A stretch of DNA of 64,000 nt from Pectinophora gossypiella (GCF_024362695.1 NC_065406.1:2790001-2854000), one strand, 5' to 3'. Counted from the stretch's first letter, positions 11,185 through 23,060 are shown. The notes: generated from the sequence alone by a model not told the origin. Numbers and translations are program-made.

Positions 11185-11737
11185 AGTCAGAGAAAAATTA
11201 TGTAATTCTGTTTACTAAATAAAGACAGATCTAAAAGTGACAAAACACGTATTATTTATTGTATTTAACTTATTTATGAATTTTAATAAAGGAAAATTTA
11301 CAGATTAAACGAACTTACCTGTAAGTGAAGTTCTATCTCAATTATACGAAGCTCCTGGTACGAGACGGGACTCCCTCCCTTCAATTTTAATATCCCGACC
11401 TAAAGTCTCTACAGGTGATGGAGTTGTCCATGAAACATGCTTTAAACATAATGACATAAATTGACAGGTACGTTCAGGAAGCGGGAAACGAATATTTTTT
11501 TTAGCTTTGGATAAGAATTTAAAAAATTGTGACAATTCTGGAACATAAGACGTAGACTACACTGTAAACCGTCTCGAACAAGGAGCGAGTATGATGTAAG
11601 AAATAATAAGTGCGACGTTTTGTCACGTTTTTCTATGACAACACAGGTTGCTTTTTTCATACAATTTCCATAGCGATTTTGTGTTTTGTTAGTAAAAAGT
11701 AACTGATTTGACTAGTTGGAAACTACCCTTATTGGGA
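11185..11737 (-). mobile_element. MITE-I, long copy with a coding-like interior
   Basis: The right end 'gtttccaactagtcaaat' type terminus lies at 11715-11737 and the left half ('aaagacagatctaaaagtga') at 11220-11240. The short copies at 30141-30412 and 27465-27665 lack the 300-bp interior 11300-11600. That interior is open on the minus strand (11338-11535, 'FLSKAKKNIRFPLPERTC') but resembles no domain I know. Either this is a longer parent element or the interior is an insertion. Confidence 0.5.
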
Positions 11738-11763
11738 TATAGTCGTAAGCTTATGTTTTTTTT

Positions 11764-11990
11764 TTTTTGGACGTGACTTATTGTAGATTTGCCGCAGATG
11801 GCATTAACTACTTGGCCGGACGAATGGGGAGCGCTGAAGGCTCTCACCCAGTAGGCTTATGTATTATGTATAGTACTTGTAGAAACAAATGGAAATCGCC
11901 AATGTTTATGTCCATCTCTTTGTGGTCACATGTTACCTCGGTAAACCAACCGGCGGTTGTATTACGCAACCAGTTGTCAGAGAACCCACA
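11764..11990 (+). repeat. Repeat D
   Basis: 'gacttattgtagatttgccg' and 'taactacttggccggac' begin the family; this copy continues to 'gctctcacccagtagg'. Other copies: 18183, 22236, 22640, 24451, 24760, 39833, 54120, 56176, 57461. 11990-12290 is unassigned. Confidence 0.6.
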
Positions 11991-12296
11991 CATTCATTAC
12001 TAGGTGTGAAATTTGCTACGGTTTGTTCAGGAGGGATGAACTGTCAGGGGTCAAAGGGAAATGGTCCCATTTCATGTTTATGACGACGCGATTAGCCAAC
12101 CAATTTATGAGGAGCTCTGTTATTTACCTGTTTATACTTGCGACTTATGAGTATCTCGTTGAGTGTTTGACCTTGAAGACATATTACGGCATATTGCTAA
12201 GGCGTTGTAAATTCAGATAGGGGTCAAACTGATAACCTCCTTTTTTTAGAAGTCGGTTAAAAAGTGTTCAAAAGCCACATCGAAGCATATCATAAC

Positions 12297-12375
12297 ATAA
12301 ACAACCTATATACGTCCCACTGCTGGGCAAAGGCCTCCCCTCTGTCAACCGGAAGGGGTACGGAACATACTCCAC
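12297..12375 (-). mobile_element. SINE-A2 tail, solo
   Basis: Antisense of 'cagcagtgggacgtatatag' with the neighbouring 'ggcctcccctctgtcaacc' segment. Confidence 0.65.
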
Positions 12376-12444
12376 TTTTTTTATTGGTGGACTATTGCTT
12401 TTTAATGTGAATTGCTTTAATGTGTGTTTGTTATTGAGGACAGA

Positions 12445-12980
12445 AGAGGCTAAATGATGGGACACTTAATAAGACACGACGAATTTATTAAAAACAGAAG
12501 AGAAGCTACAAGGAAAGAGAGGAAGGGGAAGACCAAGAAGAGCTTACATGGAACAGATTATAGAGAAGGCGAACGTCGTGTCTTATAAGGAAGTGAAAGA
12601 ATTGGCTTTTGATAGACAAGAATGGAGGAGCTCGGTGGCGCAGCGGTAAATGCGCTCGGTCTGCGATTGTTGAAGTTAAGCAACTTTCGCGAAGGCCGGT
12701 CATAGGATGGGTGACCACAAAAAAAAAAGTTTTCATCTCGAGCTCCTCCGTGCTTCGGAAGGAACGTGAAGCCGTTGGTCCTGGCTGCATTAGCAGTCGT
12801 TAATAACCATCAATCCGCACTGGGCCCGCGTGATGGTTTAAGGCCCGATCTCCCTATCCATCCATAGGGAACGCCCGTGCCCCAGCAGTGGGGACGTTAA
12901 TGGGCTGATGATGATGATGAGACAAGAATGGAGAATGCTACACTGATAAGAGCGTGGCTCTTACATTAGTGTGTGATGCT
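12445..12980 (+). mobile_element. LINE 3' coding end, split by SINE-B
   Basis: The plus strand matches the C-terminal coding end seen reversed at 29222-29650: 'gggacacttaataagacacg', 'ggaacagattatagagaagg', 'acaagagcgtggctctta'-type terminus. In protein terms this is the 'RRAYMEQIIEKANVV' region of a LINE polymerase, then a short 3' UTR. The reading frame has small deletions at 12495-12530. SINE-B at 12624-12919 interrupts it. Confidence 0.7.
12624..12919 (+). mobile_element. SINE-B inside a LINE, with target duplication
   Basis: 'agacaagaatgg' occurs at 12614-12625 and again at 12920-12931, flanking a full SINE-B: A-box 'tggcgcagcgg', 5S-like 'gaagttaagcaac' and 'ggatgggtgacc', core 'ccgtgcttcggaagg' (the later bases read 'aacgtgaagccg'), tail GATGATGATGA. 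Confidence 0.85.
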
Positions 12981-13264
12981 TCAATTTTGCCTGTTTAGCC
13001 CGCCTGTATTTATTGTTTTGTAAGAAATGTCAGGGGTCTTCATAAAATGGTGGTCCGTCACGTTTTTCGCATCGCGTTTTGTGAAACGTGCTATTTTTAC
13101 GCGTGTTTTCAGCTGGAACACGCTAAAGTCCAATATTTCCCTCTAATTGCTCTGTGAAGGACCTGTTTAAAAATTTACAACAGCCTTCGAAGGTTCTTCA
13201 GCATGCTCTAGCTACATTTCTGGTTTTAACGTATAATCGTCTCGATTAAAAATTGTATCCACCT
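12981..13264. other. No recognisable feature
   Basis: Unassigned sequence. A repeat E fragment (minus) follows at 13265-13365 ('accgagctttctgttaaacc'). Confidence 0.4.
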
Positions 13265-13398
13265 CTCACCGAGCTTTCTGTTAAACCAACGTGATAGGTG
13301 GTGAGCCGTATCGCCGTGTGAAATGGTCGAGCCAATTGTGGTGGTGAAAAACTGCACTTTATACGTAGGTAAATTAATAAAATAACCTAATAAGCAAC

Positions 13399-13845
13399 AG
13401 CCTCCGTGGTCTAGTGGTTTTTTTTAAATTTTTATTTATTTTCTTTATATCCTTAATATAAATACATAGTTTGAATGATGCCGTTAAACCACAGAGGTTT
13501 GTCTCGGCACCTGTTCGTCGTGGTTAGAGCGTTAGGCTCAAGATCTGGAGGTCCGGGTTCGATTCCCGATGGGGACATTGTCGAAATCACTTTGTGAGAC
13601 TGTCCTTTGTTTGGTAAGGACTTTTCAGGCTTGAATCACCTGATTGTCCGAAAAAGTAAGATGATTCCGTGCTTCGGAAGGCACGTTAAGCTGTTGGTCC
13701 CGGCTATTAGCCGTAAAAACACCTCCACAAACCCGCAGTGGAGCAGCGTGGTGGAGTATGCTCCATACCCCCTCCGGTTGATTGAAGGGAGGCCTGTGCC
13801 CAGCAGTGGGACGTATATAGGCAGTTTATGTTTATGTAAGCAAGT
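13399..13845 (+). mobile_element. SINE-A2 interrupted by an antisense LINE tail
   Basis: The tRNA-like head 'cctccgtggtctagtggtt' (13401-13419) is cut inside its A-box region and resumes at 13520 'gtggttagagcg', then B box 'ggttcgattcc', core 'cgtgcttcggaaggcacg', and the A2 tail 'ggtggagtatgctccatac' / 'cagcagtgggacgtatatag'. The 100-bp insert (13420-13519) is flanked by GTGGTT duplications and resembles the LINE 3' end at 60250-60370. Confidence 0.75.
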
Positions 13846-13847
13846 CC

Positions 13848-13917
13848 GGTACCGGAGTTCGAACCGGCGCTCCTTGTTCGAGCAGCAAACCGGTGAACCA
13901 CTGGACTCTTCGATATA
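13848..13917 (-). mobile_element. tRNA-like SINE head, solo
   Basis: On the minus strand 'tccagtggttcaccgg' (A-box-like) is followed by 'ggttcgaactcc' (B box). No acceptor-stem pairing or 3' partner was seen, so a functional tRNA gene is unlikely. Confidence 0.4.
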
Positions 13918-14039
13918 TACTTATCGTGTCCGATAACTTCGACAAGAGTCTTAGTCATGTCTGTTCTGCGCTCTTATGTGGCTGGCAAAACCGAACTGCG
14001 CTTTAAACACACGATCGCAGGCGTAGGTACCTTGTTAAT

Positions 14040-14625
14040 CTTGTGATGGATGTACCTCTTATTATTATTGCGTATGGCAGACAAATATCCTGCTTGGATC
14101 AAATATCCAGCTTAAGCTCCCTTAACCAAGTCTCTGCTGCATCCGTCACACAATGCAGCTCGGCTTTACCACCTGGGAACTGGTGCAGAGGGCACTCGTT
14201 CACTATGTGAGATATGGTTTGGTCCGGGTGACCACATTCACAGCATGGTGACTCCTTTAAGACCCATTTACATAGGTGATGGTTTGACTTTCCATAGTCG
14301 GTCCTACACCGGTTCAGTCGTGTCCAGATTTTTCGCTTGGAGTCAAAGCCAGGGACCCTCCGCGAGGGATCCTGAATAAGGTCCGAATTTGTGCCATCGA
14401 ACATGTTCCACTCCAGCCTCCACGTATCTTCCACACTGAATTGACTTTTTATGCGCTCGTCATTCCAGATCGGTGACCTTGATGGAAGGCGTGCCCTGGG
14501 TAGGTTATCCAGCGTGTCCCTTATTGGCATGGGGCCAGAGCGGTTCATGTAGAAGCACATGATTTCATCATGGATGTACCTCTGACTGCCCCAATTGGGA
14601 TATAATCGTGTCCTTATGTTATGTG
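14040..14625 (-). mobile_element. LINE C-terminal coding fragment within repeat E sequence
   Basis: A 153-codon minus-strand frame (14099-14560) carries the C-terminal Cys/His region of Jockey-like LINE polymerases: 'TRLNRCRTDYGKSNHHLCKW', then 'CCECGHPDQTISHIVNECP', ending 'ETWLRELKLDI'. The Cys-x-Cys-Gly-His ... His-x4-Cys pattern is complete. Repeat E pieces lie on both sides (14045-14060, 14562-14620), so E may be the 3' or flanking part of the same element. There is no RT domain upstream; it is a truncated copy. Confidence 0.75.
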
Positions 14626-15830
14626 ATGTAAAAATTGTGGTTCACCATATCTGCTGCAGGGAATTGTAGGAAAAACCATAAAATTTGTTGAATTGGCTAC
14701 TTGAAAGTTGTAACAATAAAATATGAAATACGTCGGATATTGTAATTTTAATTATCCAATAGTTTTTTTAAGAAGATAATTTTTAAATATTTCATTTTCA
14801 CAAAATAAGGATGCGATTTTTTTTCTGTGTATTACAATACCCGAAACACGGGCGGCCATGATCGAGCTTCGTGTTACGTCACATTTCACAAAATAAACCA
14901 TCACTATCTGTCAGTTTCTTTGCTTACTGAAATGTCACGTCACTGGGCAAAATGTCACGTGACCAAAAGTTTTCGCGCGAAATTTGAAACAAATGAAGAA
15001 AAATATGTTTTTTTCTATTACATAAAGCTTGTTCGAGAAAATAAAAACTTTAAGAGGTATAAAATAAGCATTTGTATTTTTTAAATACTTATTTATCCGA
15101 AAACTGGCAAGTAGCGAATTGACTATCATTTCGGATTGTATCGTCATAACCCTGATTCCGGATTTAAACTAGTTTGGCTTTTATTATTCTTGCGACGTTT
15201 TGTTTCGATATTTACAATAATCACTTAGGGTTCGTACAGATTTTGTAATATTAGATGAATATAATACTTATTATATTTAATATTAAATTCATAACTTTCA
15301 TCGCTATTATTTTTTCTATCCGAATACGATAAATCGTTTTTCCGGGTCAAAACGAAACCGGTAATATTAGAAAATTTTAACACTAATCAAAACCGTACCA
15401 ACTGAGAGAACACACATTGATAGTATTATACTTTACCACATAAACCAGGGCAAAATTGAGACAGAAACGCAGATACAGCTGTGTAATACTTGATTTTAAT
15501 TAAATTTTAATATATTTTTACAACAATCCGCTACTATCGAGAGGCCTACCCACGTTCGAATGACCGCTGTCAGAATCAACCGTCCTGCCTTGTACACCCG
15601 CGCCCTCTCGCGTGAGAAAAAGTGAACTAAAGTAGTCAAAAGACTATCTTTTAAGGAAATAAATATTGGAAACATGCATCTGCTAACAATAGGTATTATA
15701 AAATCTCACTCAAATTAATTATTTCTTTGGATATAAGTACTTTAACTTTGAAGTTTTATTACCTGTAGTTAATAAGAAGAGAAGCTGCAGTGGTTTTAGG
15801 CGGATGAGTCGCTCATTATACAGGTTAGGT
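14626..15830. other. No recognisable feature (1.2 kb)
   Basis: AT-rich, unique-looking. Frames at 14827-15147 overlap on both strands and show no domain. 15560-15620 is a short GC-richer patch of unknown nature. Confidence 0.45.
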
Positions 15831-15910
15831 TAGGTTAGAAATGTGGGTTTCCTCACGATGTTTTCCTTCACCACTGAGCACGTGATAATTATTTATAATC
15901 CAAACAATTC
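15831..15910 (-). mobile_element. SINE-C fragment
   Basis: 'gtgggtttcctcacgatgtt' and 'cttcaccactgagcacgtg'. 15911-16190 is unassigned. Confidence 0.6.
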
Positions 15911-16193
15911 AAAAAACAAGTCTCTGATTGCAGAGTTTGTTTATGCGATGTTACATTGTCAATCCGTCACACTACGTTAAACCCGGGGATGGGCATAGAC
16001 ATAAAGTACTGACCACAATGAAACCGAAATCCATGGGCGGAAGGTTAGGGTTTTATAAGCAATAATAGTACGAAATCTAGGTCACCCGATCGCTTGCCTC
16101 ATGGTCTAATCTTAGTCTAGAATATTAAGTTTTAAAGGTCAAACTGTATGCAATCGGTTCATTGTTTATATTAATTGGTCTCAACATGTCATT

Positions 16194-16525
16194 ATCCCGT
16201 TTTTCACAGGGTCCGCTTACCTAACCTGAAGATTTGACGGGTCCGGTTTTGTACAGAAGCGACTGCCTGTTTGGTCAGACCTGACCTGCGAAGGAAAATC
16301 CAGCCCAATACAGGTTACGTCATATACCTTCGAAAATGCATTTCTCTGGAATGTGGGTTTCCTCACGATGTTTTCCTTCACCGCTGAGCATGTGATAATC
16401 ATTTATGATTAAAACATGAATTCGAAAACAAATTCGACAGTCATTGGTTTAGGCCTGCGCTGGAATCGAACCTGCGACCTCTAAGTGAGAGGCAAGCGTT
16501 CTACCAACTAGGCTACCACGGCTCA
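16194..16525 (-). mobile_element. SINE-C, full length reference copy
   Basis: Reverse orientation. Sense features: head 'gagccgtggtagcctagttg', B box 'ggttcgattcc', body with 'cacatgctcagcggtgaagg' and 'cggacccgtcaaatcttcag', and 3' end 'ccctgtgaaaaacgggataa'. The pol III A and B boxes are spaced as in a tRNA, so this is a tRNA-derived SINE. Confidence 0.8.
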
Positions 16526-16589
16526 CATTTTGGTCTCAACATGTGTGACGGCAAATTAATTGGAACCAGTTTATCAATTACCGTCTTAT

Positions 16590-16745
16590 AAATTATTCGA
16601 TAATATTCATACATACAGACATGCACGCCGGCTAAGCCTAATGGGGTGGACAGAGCCACAAATAAGACTTGCGTCTGGACACTTTTGACATATAGATAGA
16701 TATGATGAGCTGTAGTTGTGAACTTGTATTTTTTTGTTATTTCAC
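16590..16745 (-). repeat. Diverged repeat L fragment
   Basis: 'cctaatggggtggacagagc' and the following 'cacaaataagacttgcgtct' are a diverged L 3' end. 16746-17085 is unassigned. Confidence 0.45.
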
Positions 16746-17089
16746 TCCTATAGTCTACCAGACAAGTACATAATTACCGTGTTGTTGAAACGTGGGTAAA
16801 GTCAAAACTAATAATTACCTGCCCACAGACTTGTTACTACTAGACAGGCGTTACAAAGGCAACCTTATGGCTTGAAATAAAGGTTAGTAAGCCTATTACA
16901 TAAGCCAGAATACGGTTTGACAAATGACGATGGCGTAAAGAGCCATAAAGTTCTACGGTTGTTTACTTTGACAGGCTTAGAGATTTTGATGCTATTACAA
17001 ATTGATTCGTTTTGGTTATTTGAGCGGAATAAGTGGTTATGAGTTTGTCAAGTAAAATAACGAGTACTATTGTTTGGGTTACAATGCGT

Positions 17090-17310
17090 TCTTCTTCTTC
17101 TCTCGTGTAGGTTAGGCCAATGACCCTACAATCTACACAACCCGACCCCATCAACCCTGGTTTCAGGGTTACTGTTGAGCCGCCAAGGTTCCTGGCATTG
17201 CTCATGCAACAACTTGTCTTATTTAGAAGTCAAAGAATTGACCTTTAATAAACAGGAATGGAGAATGTTACACCGACAAGAGCGTGGCTCTTAAATTAAT
17301 GATGATGATG
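17090..17310. mobile_element. SINE-A1 tail (-) then LINE 3' tail (+)
   Basis: 17090-17215 is an antisense A1 tail ('catcaaccctggtttcaggg'). 17222-17310 is the sense terminus of the 12445/29222 LINE ('aggaatggagaatgttacac', 'agagcgtggctct', ATGATG tail). Confidence 0.6.
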
Positions 17311-17364
17311 AAGGGAAGATTTAGTGACGAGAATGGAGATTTTTTTTCTCAGTTTTCTGCCAAA

Positions 17365-17600
17365 ACAAGAACAGGTTATTGCAAAAGGAAGACTAAAAGA
17401 TAAACAAGATTTCCAATATAATCCGTGTCACGAAAAAACCCGCGGCCGCGGCGCTACTGTCGCAGATTGTGCATAGAATTATTATGACTTGTCAATTAGT
17501 TCCATCTTCTCTTCTATTGTGTGGGTTGTGAGGTGGATTACCAACCCCATCAACCCTAGTGTCAGGGTTATTATTGAGCCGCCGCAGGGTTATTGAATTA
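17365..17600. repeat. MITE-H fragment and SINE-A1 tail
   Basis: 17365-17505 shares 'aagactaaaagataaac', 'gctactgtcgcagatt' and 'aattattatgacttgtcaa' with the interior of MITE-H (38788-39189). 17508-17600 is an antisense A1 tail. 17601-18180 shows nothing I recognise. Confidence 0.5.
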
Positions 17601-18182
17601 GTTCCATTAAAGTCCGTATTTTTTGTGGCGCGGTTCTTACTTTATCTAATCCTCGTTTTGTAACACTTAATATGTTTATTTTTTCTTTATTACCATAAGT
17701 TGTTTTCATAACAGCAAATCACAGTTCCATTATGGCAGACGGTGATGTTCGCGCGAATTCAATTTTGAGCGAGCTTGCCCTCTAACCTTCAATAGATTTT
17801 GTGACACGTTTTGCCAATTGACACCTTTTGTCGACATCCAATATGCTCATTCTATCGTTTGAGTGACGTTCTAGTACACATAAGAATAAGAATAAAAGTA
17901 AGGGGTGAAGGCCGAATGAAACGTAACGTAAAGGTGAGTGAAAGAGAGAGCGAGGAGTGAGCGGGAGAGAAGAGAGGATTGTGGAATGACAGGGAAATGG
18001 CGGTCGGTTGTTTTAAAAATGGAAAATGTATTCAATATGTAAACAAAAGTTACTCGCTTCAACATGTTGTGCGCCAAATGTTGCCAATGGAAACGCGGCT
18101 TAAGATAAAATTAAGTTGTAAAACTTGTAAAAAAAGTAAATTGAGTTGGCGGTAATTATATTTTTAAACTAGTACCTGCATC

Positions 18183-18290
18183 TTACTTTACCGGATGAGA
18201 GCCCTTAGCGCTCCCCAATTGTCCGGCCAAGTAGTCACTTCCATTTGCGGCAAGACTGCACAATAAGTCACGTCAAAAAACATCGTAATT
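18183..18290 (-). repeat. Repeat D fragment
   Basis: Antisense 'ttgtccggccaagtagtcac' and 'caataagtcacgtcaaaa'. Confidence 0.6.
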
Positions 18291-18494
18291 ATCTGTCTCA
18301 GATTTCCAATACCAAGCGTTGCGGCAATCTGCAAGCAGTCTTCTATCCATTTGTGGCTCTGCCGACTCCGATAGGGATTGCGAACGTGATGTTAACTCTG
18401 GTAGAGACTGCTGGTAGCAATAAGGTCACCTCTTTTGTTCATTTCTCTTTTGTTTCTTTGTATTTTTTGTGTGTGCATTAAAGTAAGTAGGCAT

Positions 18495-18855
18495 TTTATG
18501 GCCGCGATTACTGCGGACACCTCCTAATTTTATCTTAAATTATACCCGTCATTTTCGTATCCGCCGAAAAGGAAAGGGTCGGATGAGGTTACTTTTAAAA
18601 TCAATGAATAACCCGTGCGAATAAAATAGGCATCTGGCTGGTATGCAAGCCGTTTGACGTGCTGTCTACTTAATTCTGTCGGGTTATTGGCCCATGTAAA
18701 ATTTTTAGACGGTTGTTTTAGATTCCTGCTTAAAATTGACGTGCATTCCATAAATTTTATGCCTGTCGATTACCCGTCCCTTTCTTTTTCAACGGATGAG
18801 AAAATGGTAGGTATAACTTAAAATTAGATGACGTCTGCAGGAATTAGCACCATTA
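18495..18855 (+). mobile_element. MITE-F, complete copy
   Basis: Both TIRs present: 'cctaattttatcttaaatta' left, 'aggaattagcaccatta' right. 18291-18494 and 18856-19140 are unassigned. Confidence 0.75.
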
Positions 18856-19143
18856 TGTTCCTTACTCAATCGCTAGCAATGGTCCTTACCCTAATATTAT
18901 ACCTTCACAACTTTTGTGGCCACGTCAGCAAATCTATTTCATTCAACTGAAATTCCGGTTTTATTCAGCCGTTGAAAAGAAGTGATTATAAAAAAAGTTT
19001 TTCTCGAAGAAAAAGATTTGGGTGTACATTGTTATAAAAAGGAAATGGTGGCAGCGATTTCTAAAGGAAGCATTTTTTTTCTTAACAGTAGAAAAGTATT
19101 TTAAGTCTTAAAAATATACGTACAATTGAGGAAGAAAAAATAT

Positions 19144-19325
19144 TCTTGGGAATGTAGGTTTCCTCACGATGTTTTCCTTCACCGCTGAGCACGTGATAAT
19201 CATTTATGATCCAAACATGAATTCGAAAACAAATTCCATAATCATTAGTTTAGGTCTGTCCTGGATTCGAACCTACGACCTCAAAGTGAGAGGCAAGCGT
19301 TCTACCAACTGGCCTACTACGGCTT
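19144..19325 (-). mobile_element. SINE-C, head and 5' body
   Basis: Antisense copy from 'gtaggtttcctcacgatgtt' to the head end 'ggcctactacggct'. The B box reads 'ggattcgaacc'-like in antisense ('ggattcgaacctacg'). Confidence 0.7.
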
Positions 19326-19671
19326 TTGCAAAAAATGACGATATTATAGTGTAAAATTATTCACAAGAACTTGGTTGGTACTTAAAACATTTGCCCATAC
19401 ACCAGTCCATATTACGTATATCTCCGTAGACATGTCTGTATGTCTCGAGATAACAGTGGGTAATTGACACCAATACGTCTATCTGTCGTACGAACCAGTT
19501 TTTTAATATGTCTTACTTTAGCAAGTGAAGTAATAAAATTCTGTTTTACTTTTACCGAAATGTTTCCTTATAAAGTCCATGTAATTACTATATTGCTGTG
19601 CAATTATGTTGAATTTATTTGCCTTTTTATGTATTCAGTAGGAATTTTCCACGATTATGTTGTTATATTTA

Positions 19672-19845
19672 TAAGACTAGCCTTTGCCCGCGGCTTCGCT
19701 CGCATTGTATTCGAGGTAACACGATTCGTCTTTTCCTAATGCAACAATTTTTATCTTCCTACATTGAAAATTGCAAAAAATCCCGTATAAACTTTCATCT
19801 TCTCTTTGAAGGGGTTGGAGGGGCAGATTTCTAAAAAAAAAACAC
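19672..19845 (+). repeat. Widespread insect repeat ('cccgcggcttcgctcgc')
   Basis: 'tagcctttgcccgcggctt' then 'cgctcgcattgtattcg' and a body ending 'gaaggggttggaggggcag' is a very common dispersed repeat of moths and other insects, to my knowledge. It supports the host call. 19326-19671 is unassigned. Confidence 0.55.
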
Positions 19846-19904
19846 TAAAAAAAGAAGTACTAAAATTATTGTTATTTAAAAGTCAAATATTTAACTCAAT
19901 GAAC

Positions 19905-20215
19905 GGCGGCAAAAAATAGGGCAGTAGTTTCCCTCTCGCCTTCCGCCCCGCAGTACACTGTCTTACGCGATTGGGATGGCGCTCAGAGTAGTCTATTTCA
20001 AAGCCGTACTAGGACTCCTGTCCTACACCTCTGAATAGTACTGACAGTTACTGCTGCCCTCTGTTAGGTTCCAGGTTACAGTCCCTGTGACGCGCCCCTT
20101 CCGTCCTGCAATGCCGTACCGATGGCTCCCATCTCCGCCGCTGCAACCGTTGAGCTCTTCACCTGTATCCCTGGGCAAGGGTTCTTTATACCCTGTAGGT
20201 CTGATAATAAATAAG
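19905..20215 (+). repeat. Repeat M
   Basis: 'atagggcagtagtttccctc', 'agtctatttcaaagccgtac', 'gtactgacagttactgctgc', 'gatggctcccatctccgcc'. A second near-identical copy is at 52315-52625 and part at 21985-22200. Class unknown. Confidence 0.65.
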
Positions 20216-20557
20216 ATAGAAAGATAGTAATAAATAAGTACGGGACGAAAAGTAGGACAATATTTCATTTTCCTTTTCATCCTAAACGTGTTTGTCCCAC
20301 TTTATTCGTAAGTAATAAATTATGAATCAAATACCTTGGATTATTTTCTCCATAGTTACCCTCCTCATCAATTCTTCATATATCCTCTAACTAGGAAGCG
20401 ACTTTGCACGTGCTGTCTCACTAAACTGGATATTTTAAAATTAAATTCCTTCATAAAAAAGATTGGGAAAATTGTACTTCACGAGTAATATTGTCGGAAA
20501 TATAATTAAGTAGGTTATATTAGGTTGGTATGGCATTAGGCTCGCCCCCTGTTACAA

Positions 20558-20745
20558 AATTCAAATTCAAAAATATCTTTATTCAGTAGGTAACATAGTT
20601 ACACTTTGAATCGTCAATTTTTACATAACGAACGTCTCATCCGCGTAAAACTACTGCAGCTTCTCACAACCCGTATAGCCGGGGAAAAGAAGCTGCAAGA
20701 AAAGCCTCGGCATAGGGCCCTAGACGTTCTTTTTAAAAAAAAAAA
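20558..20745 (-). mobile_element. Retroposon 3' end with TTTGAA tail
   Basis: Antisense 3' terminus: 'attcaaattcaaaaatatct', 'cagtaggtaacatagttac', 'ctactgcagcttctcacaa'. A sense copy of its last 70 bp is inserted at 32211-32280 and another antisense copy at 43741-43900. Confidence 0.65.
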
Positions 20746-20939
20746 ACATAAAATATTATTATACAAATGAGTAGGTACATGGGACTTAAACATAGCTGGC
20801 GAGGAGTGAGTGTACTTGGCGAGATGTTATGTTTATTTTATAAATCTATTAGATTGTATTTATATTACATTTTAATACCTACAATACGCCGGTAATTTCT
20901 GTCGGGGTGGGCTTGGTACTATGTCATAGTATAAGGAAT

Positions 20940-21145
20940 AATACTACGTATAGAGCGGAATCTCTCTGCTCCCCACCAGCGTCTGGGCTAGATTTACCTC
21001 ACCCCCCCTCGAACACAGTTTAGACTTAAATAGTATGGCGTCAGATGTCACACACACAGATGCGCGTGTACGATAACGTCAATGTGTGGTGTCTGTGTAA
21101 AACGAGGTTGTTTGTATGAAGTGTCCGGGGTTTGACTAAGTTCTA
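20940..21145 (+). repeat. Repeat J
   Basis: 'tctgctccccaccagcgtct', 'cacacagatgcgcgtgtacg', 'gaagtgtccgg'. Confidence 0.65.
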
Positions 21146-21174
21146 GATAGATGTGCTGAACCAAATGATCTTAG

Positions 21175-21485
21175 GTAATCGCTCCATCGCGTTGAGCTCA
21201 CGATCTGGAGGTCCGGATTCGATTCCCGGTGGATACATTGTCTAAATCACTTCGTGACACTGTCCTTTGTTTGGCAGGCGTGAATCTTTTGATTGTCAGA
21301 AAAATGATTCCGTGTTTTGGAATTTTCCATTACTTTCGGTCATTAAAAAAACACCTCTACCAACCCGCAGTGGAGCAGCGATGACGCTGCTACCATCAGG
21401 AGTATGCTTCATGTATCCTCTCCGGTTATTAAGGGCAGGCCTGTGCCCAGCAGTGGTATGTATATAAACCTAGGCTGTTTACATA
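21175..21485 (+). mobile_element. SINE-A2, diverged
   Basis: 'ctcacgatctggaggtccg', B box 'ggattcgattcc', 'cagtggagcagcg', tail 'cctgtgcccagcagtgg'. The core is eroded to 'ccgtgttttggaa'. 21486-21984 is unassigned. Confidence 0.65.
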
Positions 21486-21984
21486 CTTATATATCTATAT
21501 ACTATATATCGTTATATTTTATAGATTTGGTACTTAATAGCATTCTACGCTGTTTCCTCACGCTCAGGATCAAAGTTCAAATAGGAATAATAGGTACATG
21601 GGAAAGAAATCTTTTTCTTTATATTAAGAAATTTCTTACATAGTACGCAAAGCTATCGTCTGCTGTAAGATCAGTTTACAAGAAGCCTTTTCTAGAAATC
21701 GAACGGAATAACAGCTCAAAAGAATTTGAGTAAAAACTATCACCTTACCTAGAGTATTGTCAAATGAAAACGGTAGGTTCACTTCAATATATCTTCTTGT
21801 CGTTTCGATGGCATTCAGATTTTTTCAGCTCAGTAGTTTGCCAGCCGGACAGCATTTTCGGTGGCATTCACCAGCTCTTCTCGGCTCCTTCTTCAATATA
21901 TCATCTGAGCTTCGATCTATTGGCAGATGCACTTTTGCCTCCTAATATAATATAGTATAATATATTAAGGTTTAAATTAAATTC

Positions 21985-22345
21985 TCCCATCTCCGCCTCT
22001 CCAACTGTTGAAGTGTTCACCCGTATCGCTGGGCAAGGTTCTACGCCATATCCCATAGTCTGGGTCCCTATCCGAACTCAGCCACCATCTTACTCCGGCC
22101 TACTGAAATCGCCCCACACGCGCCGATCATGAATTGCCCCAGTGGAGGACAGAGAAGATGACTCTGTCCCCCTGAACCAGGTCAATGGTCTTGTATGAAA
22201 CCAAAACCAAAGGTAGTTCTATCACTCTCATTTTTTGTTGACGTGACGTATTGTGGATTTGCCGCAGATGGCATTAACTACTTGGCCGGACATATGGGAA
22301 GCGCTGAGGGCTCTCACCCGTTACAACGTTTGAGACAACAGGCCT
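21985..22345 (+). repeat. Repeat M part followed by repeat D
   Basis: 21985-22200 continues repeat M beyond the portion seen at 19905 ('ctgggcaaggttctacgcc'). 22236-22345 is a D copy ('gatttgccgcagatggcatt', 'gaagcgctgagggctctcac'). A reversed D remnant with a local palindrome ('cactacttggttttcgac' / 'taagtagtg') lies at 22640-22715. Between and after, to 23060, nothing is recognised. Confidence 0.55.
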
Positions 22346-23060
22346 GAAGGTCTACCGCTCTCAATTTACTATGGTTTACTATAACTAGAGTTCGACAGAT
22401 ATATGTGCCCAAAGAAAGTGCTTATTAAAATTCTGGTGAGGCTACCGATGGAGCGGATCTGTTCTATAGAGGTGTCAAATAGCAAGGTGACGTCGCTAGA
22501 GCCTCATAAATTTGCATTTGAAAGACATCGAATTGCATGCCGTTTGAACGTTTCTAAGCCCTCTAAGCAGGTGTAAATTTTGATTATGAGTTCGTGTTTG
22601 TTTTGACAAAATATGACACATAACATAGCTTCACGCGTGGCGTTCACTACTTGGTTTTCGACTAAGTAGTGAACGCCATATACGGCAAATCTACAATAAA
22701 TCACGTGAAAAGAAATGTCTACGATAGGCAGGTATATCAATAAATTAATGCGGTATTTTATCATAAACGTATGATATTAAAGAAAGTGCGAAATTGCATA
22801 AGTATTTTAATACTTATTTATACGCTGCGGTTGTCATAGTATATTATCGATTTGAGTAATTGTTATTATATATTACGATAACACACGTATTATTATGTTG
22901 TAAGAGATATAAATCTTTTTAAAATATGCACTTAAATATGTTGTGTAAGTCACTTAAGTTTATTATCGGCGGAGTTTTCTTCAAAATATTGTAATTTATT
23001 ATCAAGATTTTTTTTACAAAAGTGTAGAAGACACTTATTAATTTACTGAGCATCATATCC

